DNA from: Thunnus maccoyii
Taxonomy: Eukaryota; Chordata; Actinopteri; Scombriformes; Scombridae
Length of the DNA: 64,000 nucleotides
Assembly (NCBI RefSeq): GCF_910596095.1
Contig: NC_056535.1
Location: 22,398,505 to 22,462,504 of the forward strand
Direction of reading: 5' to 3'
The notes under the pieces are model-generated. The model did no database searches. It saw only the letters and a list, made by a program, of their open reading frames with translations, and was not told where the DNA came from. The position numbers and the translations under genes were made by a program. Shown here piece by piece: positions 34,101 through 46,742 of this stretch (position 1 is its first letter; each line of letters starts with the position of its first letter).

Positions 34101-35463
34101 TACTCAACCTCTGTATAACATCTGTTGATGTTTCTTTTTTTGTTTTCAGGGCTCTACATGTCACCAGTGCCGACAGAAAACTGTCGACACTAAGACGTGC
34201 TGCCGCAGTGAGGACTGTCGTGGGATTCAGGGTCAGTTCTGTGGGCCATGCCTGAGGAACAGATACGGAGAGGATGTCAGGAAGGCGTTGCTTGATCCGG
34301 TCAGACACCAGCACACAGGCTATACCTGCACAGATGCACATAAGATGAATTTTGCACACATCATTTCTGTATTTTCTGTCATGGAGTGTTTAGGTTTGCA
34401 GGGGGGTCAATTTAAATGTGGCAGAGTCGATATGATAGCAGCTCTGTGAGGCTGTATTTGAAGGATAATTACGGTTTATTTCAACCTTATATATTTCCCA
34501 TAAATGTAGCCATTTGGGCTCTATGCACCATGCTAACTTTGCACTCACCAGCTCCATTATAGAGATTTGGGGAAACAAGGGACTTGTGCAGAAAAAAAAA
34601 TTAAAAAGTCATTTCACTTCTTACTCTCCATCTTAAATTTCAGTCTTGTGTAACAACTCTGGGCTTTTTCACCTTTTTACTGAATAGTTTTGCCAGTGGA
34701 GACACATATGTGAAACAGAGAGTTCAGCTAGCTTAACAGTCATGGTCCTAGCAACTCATCATTAAGTGTCAAGACAAAAGGTGACTAATAATGATAACAT
34801 CAGTACTTTTCTAAAGACAGAACAGGATTTGTTTCTCTGTGTTGTTAATCATTTGCACCTTAAAGTAAGCAACACTGCAGGAAAAAATATAAAAGTAGTT
34901 GCACTTGTAAAGTTAAATCCTGTTCGCCTTTTAAATCCTTTTCCTTATGTACTTACACTTCTGTCTTTCTCCAGTCAGTTTAGTGTTTAATCATGTATCT
35001 CCTCAGGAGTGGCGGTGCCCTCCCTGTCGAGGCATTTGCAACTGCAGCTTCTGCCGCCAGCGTGATGGCCGCTGCCCAACTGGTATCCTGTTCCCCCTGG
35101 CTCAGTACCACGGTTTCTCGGACGTCCACTCTTACCTCAGCAGGTGGGGTACTACATCAGAAGATTTTTTTTTTTTTTTTTTTACAATAATTAAGTTTTT
35201 CTTTCAAGAGTCTAATTTATTGAATACTACATATGAACCTCAATATAATGAGAGGATACTTACCAACTTAACAAGTACCAGATTGCACCACCATCTCAGT
35301 AAAGTGTCCTAAAAAGTAACTGTTAAATACCTGCAAATTATCAGGAAATTAGTGTAAAATAAAATTAAGGGACCTGTAAAGTAAAGCTCTGGAACTGACA
35401 CATTTCTCTCCTTACAGCCTCCAAAAAAAACTGAAGAGTGAGGATGACGATGGAGAGATGTGA
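31151..35463 (+). CDS. cdca7-like: CDCA7-family zinc-finger protein (third ohnolog, beside sp1)
   Basis: CDCA7 proteins recruit the HELLS remodeller to chromatin and support DNA methylation upkeep. Exons: 31151-31153, 31250-31366, 31937-32308, 32764-32856, 33113-33265, 33776-33919, 34150-34299, 35007-35143, 35418-35463, all in frame, 404 aa. The C-terminal zf-4CXXC_R1 domain (about residues 297-388) begins [11 protein letters not shown] and holds [34 protein letters not shown] and a TGILF end. All paired cysteines look present. The N-terminal [12 protein letters not shown] recalls the CDCA7L ADIF/RRIF motifs. A middle [23 protein letters not shown] block matches family coiled-coil segments, and [11 protein letters not shown] precedes the domain. 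The first exon codes only ATG. The gene is convergent with sp1, as I recall CDCA7 is with SP3 and CDCA7L with SP4. Confidence 0.93.
31482..31785. mobile_element. Palindromic MITE in intron 2 of the CDCA7-like gene
   Basis: A perfect 18-base inverted repeat, AGTGTTCCTAATATTTTG and CAAAATATTAGGAACACT, meets near 31574-31637. Outer arms also pair: GCCATGAATTCTACTTTTA near 31540 and the complement of TAAAAGTAGAATTTATGGC near 31750. TTAGGAACAC plus TAATGCAATCCA also recur as direct repeats. A foldback element, class unknown. Confidence 0.7.
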
Positions 35464-35577
35464 TTCCAAGACACCAGAGGGAGCAATTGTTCCAATTGTA
35501 TTGTAGTTTTGTGTTGAAAGTTTTGAGTCTTGCTGTTTTAGTCTGAGTGACACTTACACATGCTGTGATTTTAAACA

Positions 35578-35583
35578 AATAAA
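35578..35583 (+). terminator. AATAAA poly(A) signal of the CDCA7-like gene
   Basis: A perfect hexamer about 115 nt after the stop codon (35461-35463), giving a very short 3' UTR. Confidence 0.75.
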
Positions 35584-35599
35584 GCAGTTTCCGACCAAC

Positions 35600-37397
35600 T
35601 TATTGTCATTTGTTAGATTGGGACATAAATTTGCAAAGAAATGAGACAAAAGTATATTCATAATTTTAATCCAGCTGTTGGCATTTGCAGTAGTAGTATA
35701 CACACAATATAAAATCCCTTATTTAAAACGGGGCAGAAGAAATAAGAGCACTTGTTGTCCAATGAACTTAGTCTGTAGAGATTCAAAGGAGAGTTTTAAA
35801 CAAATTTTTGACATAAAATTTACAATTGTTTCTCAAACTAAGCAGATCTGAAGCAAAGAAAACAATTTTAACAATGATGAGAAGTATATCATCTCAGAGA
35901 AACCTTGACCCTTAATATATTTTGCAACTTATTTATTTGGACAACAAAGGGATGTGCACCGAGGTTTGCCTTTAAGCTGGATATTTTCCAGTTAGAACTT
36001 ACACATATGCATTACAAGTGTAAAAAGTATTAGAAAGTTCATGGACCAAAGACAGTTTCCTAGTTTTGCTTATAAACTTGAGTATGAACCTTTGGTTTGA
36101 GCTTACATATTTATGCTGTCTGGACATTATTACAAGATACTTCACTCTGACCAGATATGACTAAACAATAATTTTCCACAAAATAAACTGATGTGACTGC
36201 AAGGCAAAGTCTCAGATAATAAGTATACCACAGAAAGAAAAGTACTGGGAAGATCAGGACTGTATAGAATACATTATTCTATGACAGAAAGGCTTGCACA
36301 TTTGATCTACATATATATAAAAGTTAACATAAGATTAAGATTGATTGTGCATGAGAGGTTCATACAACTGAAAGGCAATCTCTTGCAATCATGTAAGATG
36401 ATCCCGCCTATGCTAAGAATTTCTGTAGCCTTTACATTACCAAATATATATATATACATAAAAAAATCTAAATATTTTTTGCTATGATAAACATATCAAA
36501 GCATGATGGCTTGGATGTGTGTACCTACACAAGAGGTTAAACAGTTATTCTCAGGATTTCAGTGCTCTTATACACCTACATCCTCACACTGATTAGTGCT
36601 TCTGGCTCCAACCAGGTCGTGACCTAATATAGTCCAGCCCTCTTCTAAACTCCTGAAACGCTTAACATGTTATTCCTATGATAGTGGGATTGTTAGTTGG
36701 TGAAAACACTCGAGTTCTCCCAAAACTGCAAACAGAACTTTGAGAGCCAAATGTTTGCTGCCAGATATTATGATGATAGTTTTCCATTTTAGTTTTAGGG
36801 GGGAGTTTAGCATTATGGGAGGATGAGGGCCAGTTAACCTGAGGGGGCACGCATGATATAACAGCCCAGGTTGAGAGGGCAAGAACCACCTGAGGTGAAG
36901 AGGGGCAGAAGTAGCGAAGCTCACAGCCTTGAAAACAAGGGTGAGAGTGTGACTTAGTAGTGTCATCTCTTTACTAAAGAAGGTTGTAGAGAGAATATTA
37001 CTAACTAACAATTCAATATCAGGTGAGGGGGGTCTTGGTGTTTTATTGCAATCCCACTATCAAGTAAGATTGGGTCTTTGTGTGGGACAAATGTTAGTGT
37101 ATTGCCATTTCCACTTGAGAGAAATAAGATTTCATGATGATTTCTTTAGTCTAACATTTTAATCCAACTCAACCACCTCTGATCTTTAAATGCCACAGGA
37201 ATCTAAAGACACCTGGAAAGATGGAAATCAGCACTCCTGCCTCAGTTCTCAATAGTGTCTGTTGTGTTGCATTGTGACCACTTCTCCTGCCTGAAGCCTT
37301 CAAGAGGTTCTGTGTCTGCAGTCAGACGTGCCCTTTTTAACCCCAAACGTCCGAATACAACGTCCACCAAGGCCATCTTCCTGCTCCTGCTCTGTTC
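35600..37397 (-). other. sp1: sp1 3' UTR and intergenic gap
   Basis: The sp1 stop is at 37398-37400. Minus-strand AATAAA signals at 37042-37047 and 35932-35937 are candidate ends. With the longer one the two convergent genes end about 350 bp apart. The interval is A+T-rich. I saw no named repeat or coding exon in it. Confidence 0.45.
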
Positions 37398-40300
37398 TTA
37401 GTAGCTGTTGCCATTCATCTGTTGAAGTCCCACCTGCATCATGTTGATCCCACTGCTGGCTAATCGAGCTATGCTCTCTGCAGATAAGGTTTCCATGGTG
37501 ACAATGGTGTGCTGGTCACTGGCCGACACTGCTCCGGTGCCGGCTTCTGTTCCTGCTGCAGGGGAAGCAGCATCAGTCGAAACTGTGGTGCTGCCAGTGG
37601 CGACGGCCGTTGTTTTCTTGTTCAGGTGGGTTTTGATGTGCTTGGAGAGGTGGTCGCTGCGCATGAAGCGTTTTGGACACTCTGTGCAAACAAACCTCTT
37701 CTCACCTAAAAAAAGGGATAGAAATTAAAGTCAGTTAATGCTGTAGAAAAAAAACGAGTTTACTAGACTCTTGGTAAGACAAGCAGATGTTGATGTATGT
37801 ACAGTCTTGTCCTTTACTCTCCAAATCAGAGACCACTTCAGAAATATGTCTCAGGAGTTGATTGTGTCATAATGTTTTGTAGTTGCTTTTGACTAAATGT
37901 CACGAGTCAAATCCTAAACGTCACCTGTGTGTGTCCTCTTATGGCGCTGAAGCTCATCTGAACGGGTGAATCGTTTGCCACAAAAAGACCAGCCGCAGAC
38001 AAAGGGCCGTTCTCCTGTGTGCCAGCGGAGATGGGCCCTCAGGTGGGATGTCTTGCCGTAGATCTTCCCACATCCGGAGATATGACAAATGTGCTGTTTC
38101 TTTTTAGTTGGGTCACTGTTTGATGTACAAAAAATAATACAAATAACAGTAAAATTACAGTAATATCAGTAAATAATACAGATATTTTACACAGAAAAAA
38201 TTGTAAGAAGCTGTGATAAAAATCACCCTCTAAATAAGCACAATATAGGCATACAGCTGGTTCAGTGACATACCGTCCTTCTCCATCCTTGCAGAAGGGG
38301 CAGGTACAGGCTTCTCTCCGGTTACGTCGTCCTTGGGTGGGAGGGCTTATATCCTCATCGTAAATGGCTGTGCTATCATCCAAACTTTCCCCGCCTGTCT
38401 GCAATGCCTGCTCTCCTGTAGTGATGGAAGAGAAAATACTCAAGTCTGAGATAATGTCTTTACTCAACATTGCTTGTCAAATAAACATACTAAACCCTGG
38501 GGGTTCACAAAAGTTTCACTAGCAGTGTAAGTACCGTGAGATGTACTATTTGAAATGAATAATAATCATCAAGGTACAAGCACATATACTGTACATTTAA
38601 AGGCTGGATAGCCTGAGCCCTACAGGCTTAAACCTCTATACTAAAGTGAATTTTGGTTAAATGTCATCACCAACAAAGCTTACTACATAGCCGATTTCAT
38701 AAGAATAACAGAGCAAATTACACCCAATGATGATGCAATGATTCCTCAAAAACTTAGTATTTGATAAAATGTAAACTGGCAAGGATATACAAATTACTGG
38801 GAGGGATTGCCAGTGACACAGCTGAAGAGGGGTTTAGACATGATAAAGATTCCTATGTGATGGGAGGGGTCAAGTTACACCCCTTCTCTGACACAGACAT
38901 CGTGGCCAGCCCGTACTACTGTTATGCGACCATCGTCTGAAGAAGGAAGTATCACCAAGAAATGAAAAAATTTCAAACACATATGCAAACACATGCAGTG
39001 AAGTAAAGAGCTCAAGGAAACTCTGGGCCAGTTGAACTGGTTAAACCAGTATAGTGCACTTCACACACAAAAGAACAAGAGATCAAATCCAGAGATACGA
39101 GATGCTTTGTGTTTCAGAGAAAACCTAATTGAAAAAAAAAAAGAACTCCAACACACCAAGTAAACCTAATTTTGTCAACAAATTTACTTAACAACTGTCA
39201 GTTGTATAGTAAACAAATACTGTGAACTACACTATTTGAACTGTAGTTTTTTTTTATCTCTCATCTAACTAAACACAATCAAAAGTTAGGGTTTAAGCCC
39301 CTCTCGTTTTGATCAAACACAAAATAAATTAATGTACAGAACATTTTTAAAAAAGTAATGGTAAGAAAGTCAAATAACTTTGACAATAATAACAAGTTCA
39401 ATTTATAAATTCTCATACTGTCTTGGATGAGAATTGCATCATTTAGTAAAAATAAGCTCCTCCAGAGTCACTGGCAGCTCAAAATATTTCCAACATACAA
39501 TTTGTTGATTTAATGTTTTGTATGTTAATATAGTTCACCTTCAAAACATATGCAAACTGATCAAACCATTATGTATACTTTTTAAACTGCACATCAATAA
39601 TTCCTGGAAAGCAGGCTACTGACTGACCTCCTGTGCTGGCGATGGTGATGGGAAGACTCTGCATCTGCAGCCCTGAGCCACCGAGTGAGTTGAGATTTAT
39701 GGTTTGGAAGCCTGGGATCTGCACGGTGTTGACAGCTGCAGCAGGTCCCTGAGTCTGGCCCAGTTGAGGGAGAGACTGCACTGGGGCCAGTGTGATCTGT
39801 GTTCCTGGACTCTGGATCTGAATGGTCTGCCAGCTCACCTGGCCATTGGGCCCAACAGTGCGCAGCAGGAGGGGGCCTGTGTTTGGCATAATTTGAAGAT
39901 TTTGAAGCCCTTCCTGGCTGAGAGTTGGAGCAGCAAATACCTGACCGCCTGCGGTCGTGACAGCACCGGCCTGTATGGTCTGGAGGGGTGTTCCACCTTG
40001 AATGATTTGCTGAGGCTGGATAAGGATCTGCTGCGGCTGCTGTCCGTCTCTATTGTCTGGCTGTATTGGGACGCCCAGAGAAGATGCTGTGTTCTGCTGT
40101 AATGTCCCCGTCACCGCTACATTACTGTTCTGCGTTTGGGTCATTCCATAAGAAGATGTCGTCTGCGTGGTGACAGTGGACGCACTTGTCATGTACGTTG
40201 CCCCACTGTTGGAAGACACTGGCTGCTGCGATTGCTGTATGAGCTGGTTTCCCCCTGTATCCCCTCCACCATTGGCATCTCCCCCTGTACCACCTGCTCC

Positions 40301-42770
40301 AGTACTGACAGGCAACAAAGTGATGTTTCCATTTAGCGACACAGGCATATTTGCCAGGAACTGGGGCTGGTTTTGTAACACGCTATTGCCTAAGCTAATA
40401 TTTTGTATGGGGATTGCTCCCTGAATGAGGCTGGGCATCGTTATGATGTTTCCTGCTGCACCAGCTCTGTTGGCTGCGGTTAAGATCTGCTGGCCATTGG
40501 GAGAAGACACTATCTGAAACTGCTGTCCTGGTCCTGCTGCAGGAACACCAGAATCTTGCTGAGCCTGCGCAAACTGCAGTGGCTGGCCATCTACTGTCTG
40601 AAACTGAGGAATAACCTGGTACTGAATGTTGGGCATTACACCTGATAGGGTGGTGAGCAGCTGTTGACTCTGCAGTGATGGAGCCTGAGCTACTACATAT
40701 TGCTGCGCCTGCTGCTGCTGCTGTCCCTGAGTGCTTACAGCAGCTGCTGATGGTGACTGCACCTGTCTGCCCTTGCCTGTGTCTCCTACTGCCATCACCC
40801 CTGAGGAGTCGGTGGTGATGGTGCTGGTGCCTGAGGACGCTTGAACACTGAGAGGGATAACCTGCCAGCCGTTGGCACTGGAGGTGAAAACACCTTGATT
40901 CATGTCCAGCTGTTGCTGCTGGTTTTGTTGTTGTTGGTCAGCAGGTGAATCATTTTCTCCTGGGGTGTCAATTCGACTGCATGTGGCCGCCAACAAGGCG
41001 AGAGGAGATGGCTGCTGTGAGTCCTGGAAAGAGAATAAATTAAAAAAAAGAGAAGGAATTTAGAACATAAAAATACATCTCACTATCCAACATACATGTT
41101 GATGCTGCAGCTGTGATAAAATATATCAATGGCTGTCAAAATGTCTACTGATAATTTAACCCATTTTACATGTACTGAGGCAGTTGAAATAACAAAGGAA
41201 ATAATAACATCAATATAGTGATTATAATAATAAATGAAATAAGAAACCTTTAAAAAGTGCTTTACAATAAAACAGTTGAGTAAAACAGAATTAGGATAAA
41301 TAAAGCAGGATAATGGCACAAGTAATTTAAAAAAAAAAGAAGATAAAAATCAAGCTACACAGTAACAGTAATATAGCCAGAAGTAAAAGTGGACCTTACG
41401 AAACAAGGAGGAACTGAGAGGGCCAAAAAAAATAAAAAATAAAATCAACATTTCAACTTTAATAAAAAATGTCCAATTCATGTAATAACACATAATTGCA
41501 CTCATTTAAACACTTATATAGTCTGGCTGGCTTTGCAAATGCCAATTCATAACATTAAAGCCATTTTTGTCACGCAAGTCTCTTTCCAGCAGTTCACAGG
41601 GGCTGGAGTGAGAAGTCCAGGGGGAGAAGCTGGGTGGGAGAATATGGGAGGGACCACTTTTTTTTTTCCAGAGCAGCGGCGGGCTCGGCCTCCCCTCCCC
41701 CCAAACCCACCCATCTCCCTCCCACACTTTTATTTTGCCCTATAAACTGACACACTCCTCTAGCCACCCCCTCCAAGGCCAGCCAAATGGGCCGAGCGAA
41801 ATGCACATGAGAGTGCAGGGGTTTGACGGGAACACCCCGTGTGGGCGAATTTTACCTGCCCATTTCCCACCCCGGTGACATGTGCTCCAGAGAGAAAATC
41901 AACAACACGCACACGTCTCGACACAGATGGGTTACAGAATCAAATCAAAACAAAACAAGAAATACATATCGGGTTCAGTGAGGGAGGGAGTGGATTTATG
42001 TTTCCCAGCGGACAATCACCAGATGTGGCATTAGTCAGACTGTGTTCTGGTTAACCTACTTGTGAATTCGTGTTTCGCTTTTGACTGAAGCCTCCACCGC
42101 TCTCCACAGCGGCCATTTCACCCTGCTGCTGATCTGCGGAAGAAGAGTTTTACAAAGATCACTTCTCTTTAACTTTCAAGCAGCAGACACATCAAACTGA
42201 GTTATGGTCTCATTAAACCAAAAGGGGGGGAATGGCGAAACAAAACAAACAAAGTATTCACATGATCGACGACACAAAATGACAAAAACTACGAAATGTG
42301 TCGTTAACGTGAAGCAATTAAAGACAAGAAATGTAAGGAAATCCAACCACAAGTGCCTGAAGGGCCAGCTAGCTTATTAGCTAAGCTAACATGAACTCAC
42401 ACAAGTTGTCACGTAGAAGTGCTACTGAGAGCGAAATATGTTTATCTGCACTACTAAGTGTAACTAGTTAGCTAGCTTATATGTGTCTAATAAAGTTAAA
42501 TTGTTTTATAGGCAGGTAGTGCCGGTTAAAAACAGAAGTTTCGTTGCTGTTAACCAGTTAGTTGGCTAAATGTTGTTAGCTAACTTAAATACCGACAATT
42601 AGCAGTTAAGTAGTTGGCCACTTTTAAACTGCTTGAGACGCCACAAAACACAAAAAATACAACAGTGAATACGCTTAAAGTAACGTACTTCAGTTCAACT
42701 TATACCTGATAACTGAATGCTTCGTTCACAACACGCTAGTTAACACAAAAAAAGTTCACTTACTGCTCAT
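37398..42770 (-). CDS. sp1: Transcription factor Sp1
   Basis: Sp1 binds GC boxes and activates many promoters in the nucleus. Exons: 42764-42770, 42060-42133, 39628-41023, 38274-38415, 37925-38115, 37398-37705, all in frame, 705 aa (human about 785). The large exon encodes the [13 protein letters not shown] motif, Gln-rich and Ser/Thr-rich activation regions ([45 protein letters not shown]). A Buttonhead box CTCPFC follows at about 529-534. Three C2H2 fingers (about residues 550-632) carry the Sp1 DNA-contact signatures [16 protein letters not shown] and RSDHLSKH. The C-terminal [14 protein letters not shown] matches Sp1 domain D. The start is MSNQQQGEM. The first exon holds only seven coding bases. 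Adjacent genes fit the SP1 locus. SP3 or SP4 identity is unlikely given the neighbours. Confidence 0.95.
41590..41890. other. G+C-rich patch in sp1 intron 2
   Basis: This stretch is clearly more G+C-rich than its surroundings. It contains CCCTCCCCCCAAACCCACCC (near 41692), CCACCCCGGTGACATGTG (near 41869) and several CCCACC or GGGAGG words. No conserved reading frame is evident. It might be an internal regulatory element or alternative promoter. Confidence 0.3.
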
Positions 42771-43020
42771 AATTTGAAGACGGGAGGAGTTTCTCTTCTT
42801 TTTTTCGGGTTGACAACTTTTCACAACTTCACACAAACTTGACGGACTCCCCCTCTATGAAGGAGACGGACGGGTGCGTTTGATTTACGGCCCCGCTGAG
42901 CCTGCAGTCTTAACAGTGACCAGCAGGTATAGCTTTTGTATTATTTAATTTCAAAATATAGACTTAGAATTTAACATCGTAATCTTTAACTAAGTCACAA
43001 TTTAATTGTGTTGTCAATTG

Positions 43021-43260
43021 TAAGATAGATAGATAGATACTTTATTAATCCCAAAGGAAAATTAAAATGTTACAACAGCCAACAATGAGGTAAAAAAAAC
43101 CCCAATGAGACAAATGCAATTCAAGGCTAAATTATATACAGTAACTAAATAAACTAACTCATATGTAACATAAATAAATGAATAGAACATAATACAAATA
43201 CGAATGAGATGACAGTAAATAAAGTCTGTCTCAAGCTGCTTCCTAAAATGTTTATTTCAT
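43021..43260 (-). mobile_element. Non-LTR retrotransposon 3' tail fragment
   Basis: Plus strand begins with GATAGATAGATAGATACTTT then ATTAATCCCAAAGGAAAATT. Read in reverse this is the classic fish LINE-type 3' end: ...GGGATTAATAAAGTATCTATC repeats. Orientation is therefore minus, heavily 5'-truncated. The upper end is approximate. Confidence 0.6.
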
Positions 43261-43602
43261 TAAGACTTTAAGCCAAACCAGATTAAAAACGTCCTAATCA
43301 TATTACTATTACTACATTATCCAATGTGCTGTCTAAATTATATAGAAAATGAGTTTCATTTTTTTTTCTACTGTCCTTTTTATTGAGAACTGCGCAGTGT
43401 GTTGTGTAGTAAGTTAAAAATAGATGTTGATTTTGTAAATATGGATGATGCACAAAGACTAAGTTGGCTGTTCATATAAGAACCATATAAATTAGCCAGT
43501 TACTTGGAGAAAGGGGAAAAAGGCCCTTTATCGAGATAATTTGTAGATATGATCAATTTATTTTCTGTGATCAATTCATTTGGGATTTTTGTTTTGTATT
43601 GT

Positions 43603-43634
<32 letters not shown>

Positions 43635-44029
43635 TTCTTTTCTTTTCCTTTTCCACATGCTTCTGTATATGTATTACCAGAAGATGCATGTTTTGTAAAA
43701 TAGTAGTGTGTGTAACCCCGTGTGGGATGGACCAAATGTTTGGCATGACACAGAATAAATATATTTTTTTAAAAACAAACAAAACAAAACTATTACTAGT
43801 AGTAGATTGGTCTATTAAACTAGAGTAACTGCAAAATCTGCAAGTCCAAATGCCAAACCACGTGGTCAAATCTTATTAAGTCCAGTAATAGTATCTAAAC
43901 AGGATGTTTTGTGTTTTTAAAGTAATCTTAATTTAAAAGTCTTTGTTTTCTTCGTTTGGTGATTGCACTGTGGCGCTACCCCAATACATAAAAGAAGCGC
44001 ACCTCTCTGAGAGCTTCTTGTAAAGGATT

Positions 44030-44200
44030 GCTGATTTGCTCCAATGGGAAAGCTCGTTTCTGCCAACAAGTATCAACTCGCTCATGTGATTGGCTCAAAG
44101 GCTGAGAAATGGGCGGTACCAAGCAAGTTAGGTAGTACCGCTGAGTATGATTGACGTTGGGTTATCTGTTTACCGCTTAAAAGGCGCTATAAGTAAATAG
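44030..44200 (+). promoter_or_regulatory. Candidate promoter for tespa1 or an sp1-divergent transcript
   Basis: Within 170 bases there is CTCCAATGGG (CCAAT box, 44039), GTGATTGGCTC (inverted CCAAT, 44088), ATGGGCGGTACC (GC box, 44108) and TTAAAAGGCGCTATAAGT (TATA-like, 44178). The order and spacing resemble a plus-strand core promoter. The transcript it serves is unknown. The next plus-strand gene is tespa1. Confidence 0.4.
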
Positions 44201-46446
44201 GTTCTCGTAAACATTGATATTTCGCCTTTTTCTAGCTGAGATACTGTCTTATTTCTCTACAGTGAAAAGATGCTCCTCCCTCTCTTTGAACACGGAGGTG
44301 GGGACGGGTGTTTAAGTCGTGGCCACTAGCCACTCCCTGGTGGCGCCTTGTGGGCTGGGAAACAGCAAGGAGGCGGGAGGAGTCAGGCAGGGTGGAGGAG
44401 AAGAGACCCCCCCACCCGCACACACACACGCACACATACACACATAGACACACACACAGGCTGTAATAGCACTGGGAGGAGAGGTTGGTCCTAGTGTGGG
44501 AGGGCTTTTATTACTGGGATGTGTGAGGGGGCTGTCAGAGAAGCAGCACATGTGCCCATGTAAACAGGACAGAGGGTGGAGTCCATCCTTAGACCAGGCC
44601 TGCACCCACCCAACTCTGTCTGAAGTCAAACATGTTTCTGCACTTACACACAGATGTGATTCATTTCGCTTATTTATTTCTAACAGTGCCTCCACACAAA
44701 CACACATCACGTCTAATAATGTATCAGACTTTATTCACCAACATGCGTGCAAGGAATTTGGTGCAGGAGCCAGAACAGACAAACAAGATAGCAGTAAAAT
44801 GGAAAAAAGCATGCTAAAACAATTATAAATATGTATAAACATTTTAAGATAATATTCAAATACATAAAACATTATACACAACTAGCCTAAGTTTACAAGG
44901 AAGCAATTGGTTCTGCGTGATGGGTCACACAGTATATTTAAAGTGTGCACAGATACCGGTAATGTTGCCAGATAAGTTCAGTGCAATCAGCAGTTTAGAT
45001 TAACTCACAGTGCAAATTTGGCTATGTGCAACAGCATTTGAGTGCAATATGCATAACGTTCATGTGAAAAGTAGGGAATGGGAATGTTTTGTTATCAGCT
45101 GTCCAGTGCTCCATGCAAAAACTCCCTTTGCTTCTTTTCCTTCACTCCACACTCTTTGGGTGAGCGAAAAACACAATTTGGTAGCCAAAAATTTACATCT
45201 GTAAAATGATGAAAAAGTTGGCCTATTTGCATAATAGCTTTCATAAAAAATAATGCATTAACATAAGCATCAGTCTTGTGAATATGCCTGAACAGCAGGT
45301 CACTAGAAATATCTTTAACTGGAATATTTAACATGGAAATGCCAGGATTAGTGAGGTTAAATCTTGATTTCTTTATAGGTTATAGTGTAATATAATAAAT
45401 TGCTCCTCGTATGTGAGGAAAGATGGTCTGTTGATGTTTGGTACAAACCTTAATTATTAACATATTGTCTGTGTAGAGCATTATGTGAAGCAGAGGACCT
45501 ATATCTGTGTGTGCACAGTTATGTTCAGGTAAATTACTATTAGATACTGTTTAGAAACAAGCTGCTTTAATGGTTTTCCTGAAGAGAAAAGGCTTTATTT
45601 GTTATGTGATTTAGGTGAGATTAAAGACCATTTCAGGTTTTATATGATGACTTAAGGGCTACACTTTTTTAGTAAAATGTCCTTCATTTCTAATGAGTTC
45701 TTCTGGTTGGATGATTATGAAAAATGTGAGTTTTGTTTTAGGTAGAACCTTTTTGTGGTCAATTTTATCTGTAGAGCCCAGAACAGGAGAAAAAGTTCTT
45801 TGATTGCAGATACGTGTGAGAATTTATTTACTTGTCTGACAAATGTTTCACTGCTGCAACAGGATTTTTGGTGTTTGTAATGTAATAATGTAAATGTGAA
45901 TGTTTTATGTCCATGTGGATTGGGCTCTTATAGGCCTGTGTGCATGAGAATAAAATAAATAAATAACGTGACATCTGGTAAGTAAGAAAAGTTGATACCA
46001 CTTTCTGATGAGTCACGTTTTATAAAGGGTTCATAGGTCGCAAATAATGGCTTTATTAATATTAATAAATTTTTTATAGATACAGTTAAAGCCATTAATA
46101 AGAAGAGTCTGATTTTAATTGATAAAGGATGAAGAGTTTCACTGTCTAACTGAGCCAAAAGCAAAAGTTATTAAGTCAGTTAATAAGTTTTTTATAAATA
46201 AAGATTCTTACATTAAGCCAAGTATGCAGTTATAAATGTTGAAAAGTTAACAGTATGAATTCTGGCTCAGATACTCTGCTATGAATAAACCTTTAAAAAT
46301 GCATGTCATGGGGGAGTTGCTCTGCATAGTTTGCTTATCTTATAACGTTATTATTATGTTTCCATCACATCTTTTGTATAGTTAACCTTTACCTGCCTTT
46401 GACATTTCCAGCAACCTGTTGAGTGTGTCTGGTTTTGTTTCTGCAG

Positions 46447-46742
46447 GATGTGTCGCAGCTGCGTCCCACGCTGATAACTGTTGTGTTTCAGATGAGATGC
46501 AAAGTCACTTCCTACAGTCTACTCTAACCCATCCCCTGCGATGATTCAGCCCGCTGACATGTCTAACAGCAACTTACCAGAAACTTGTAATCGTCAATTA
46601 ATCATTGGAAACCAGAACAGGCTGGATGCAGCTTGAGAATCTGCTAAAGATTGCAGATAAGTTTCAGATATCTCAGCCTGCGACAACAGGAAACGAGAGA
46701 AAGAGCGCCAGTGCAACAGAACTGAAACCTGCGTCGATGGAG
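46447..46742 (+). other. tespa1: Possible tespa1 5' UTR exon
   Basis: The acceptor TTTCTGCAG/GATGTG and the donor ATGGAG/GTAAAG bound it. Joined to the coding exon at 47970 its ATG would open a short upstream frame ending before the main ATG. Suggested by splice consensus only. Confidence 0.3.

Noticed and set aside
34048-34359. Minus-strand 103-codon frame overlapping the CDCA7-like zinc-finger exon
   Set aside because: It is an antisense shadow of exon 34150-34299, whose plus-strand frame gives a clear CDCA7 domain.
38760-38950. Stretch in the sp1 intron that looked exon-like (ACAGACATCGTGGCCAGCC)
   Set aside because: No consistent frame with flanking splice sites, and both neighbouring sp1 exons join directly in phase without it.
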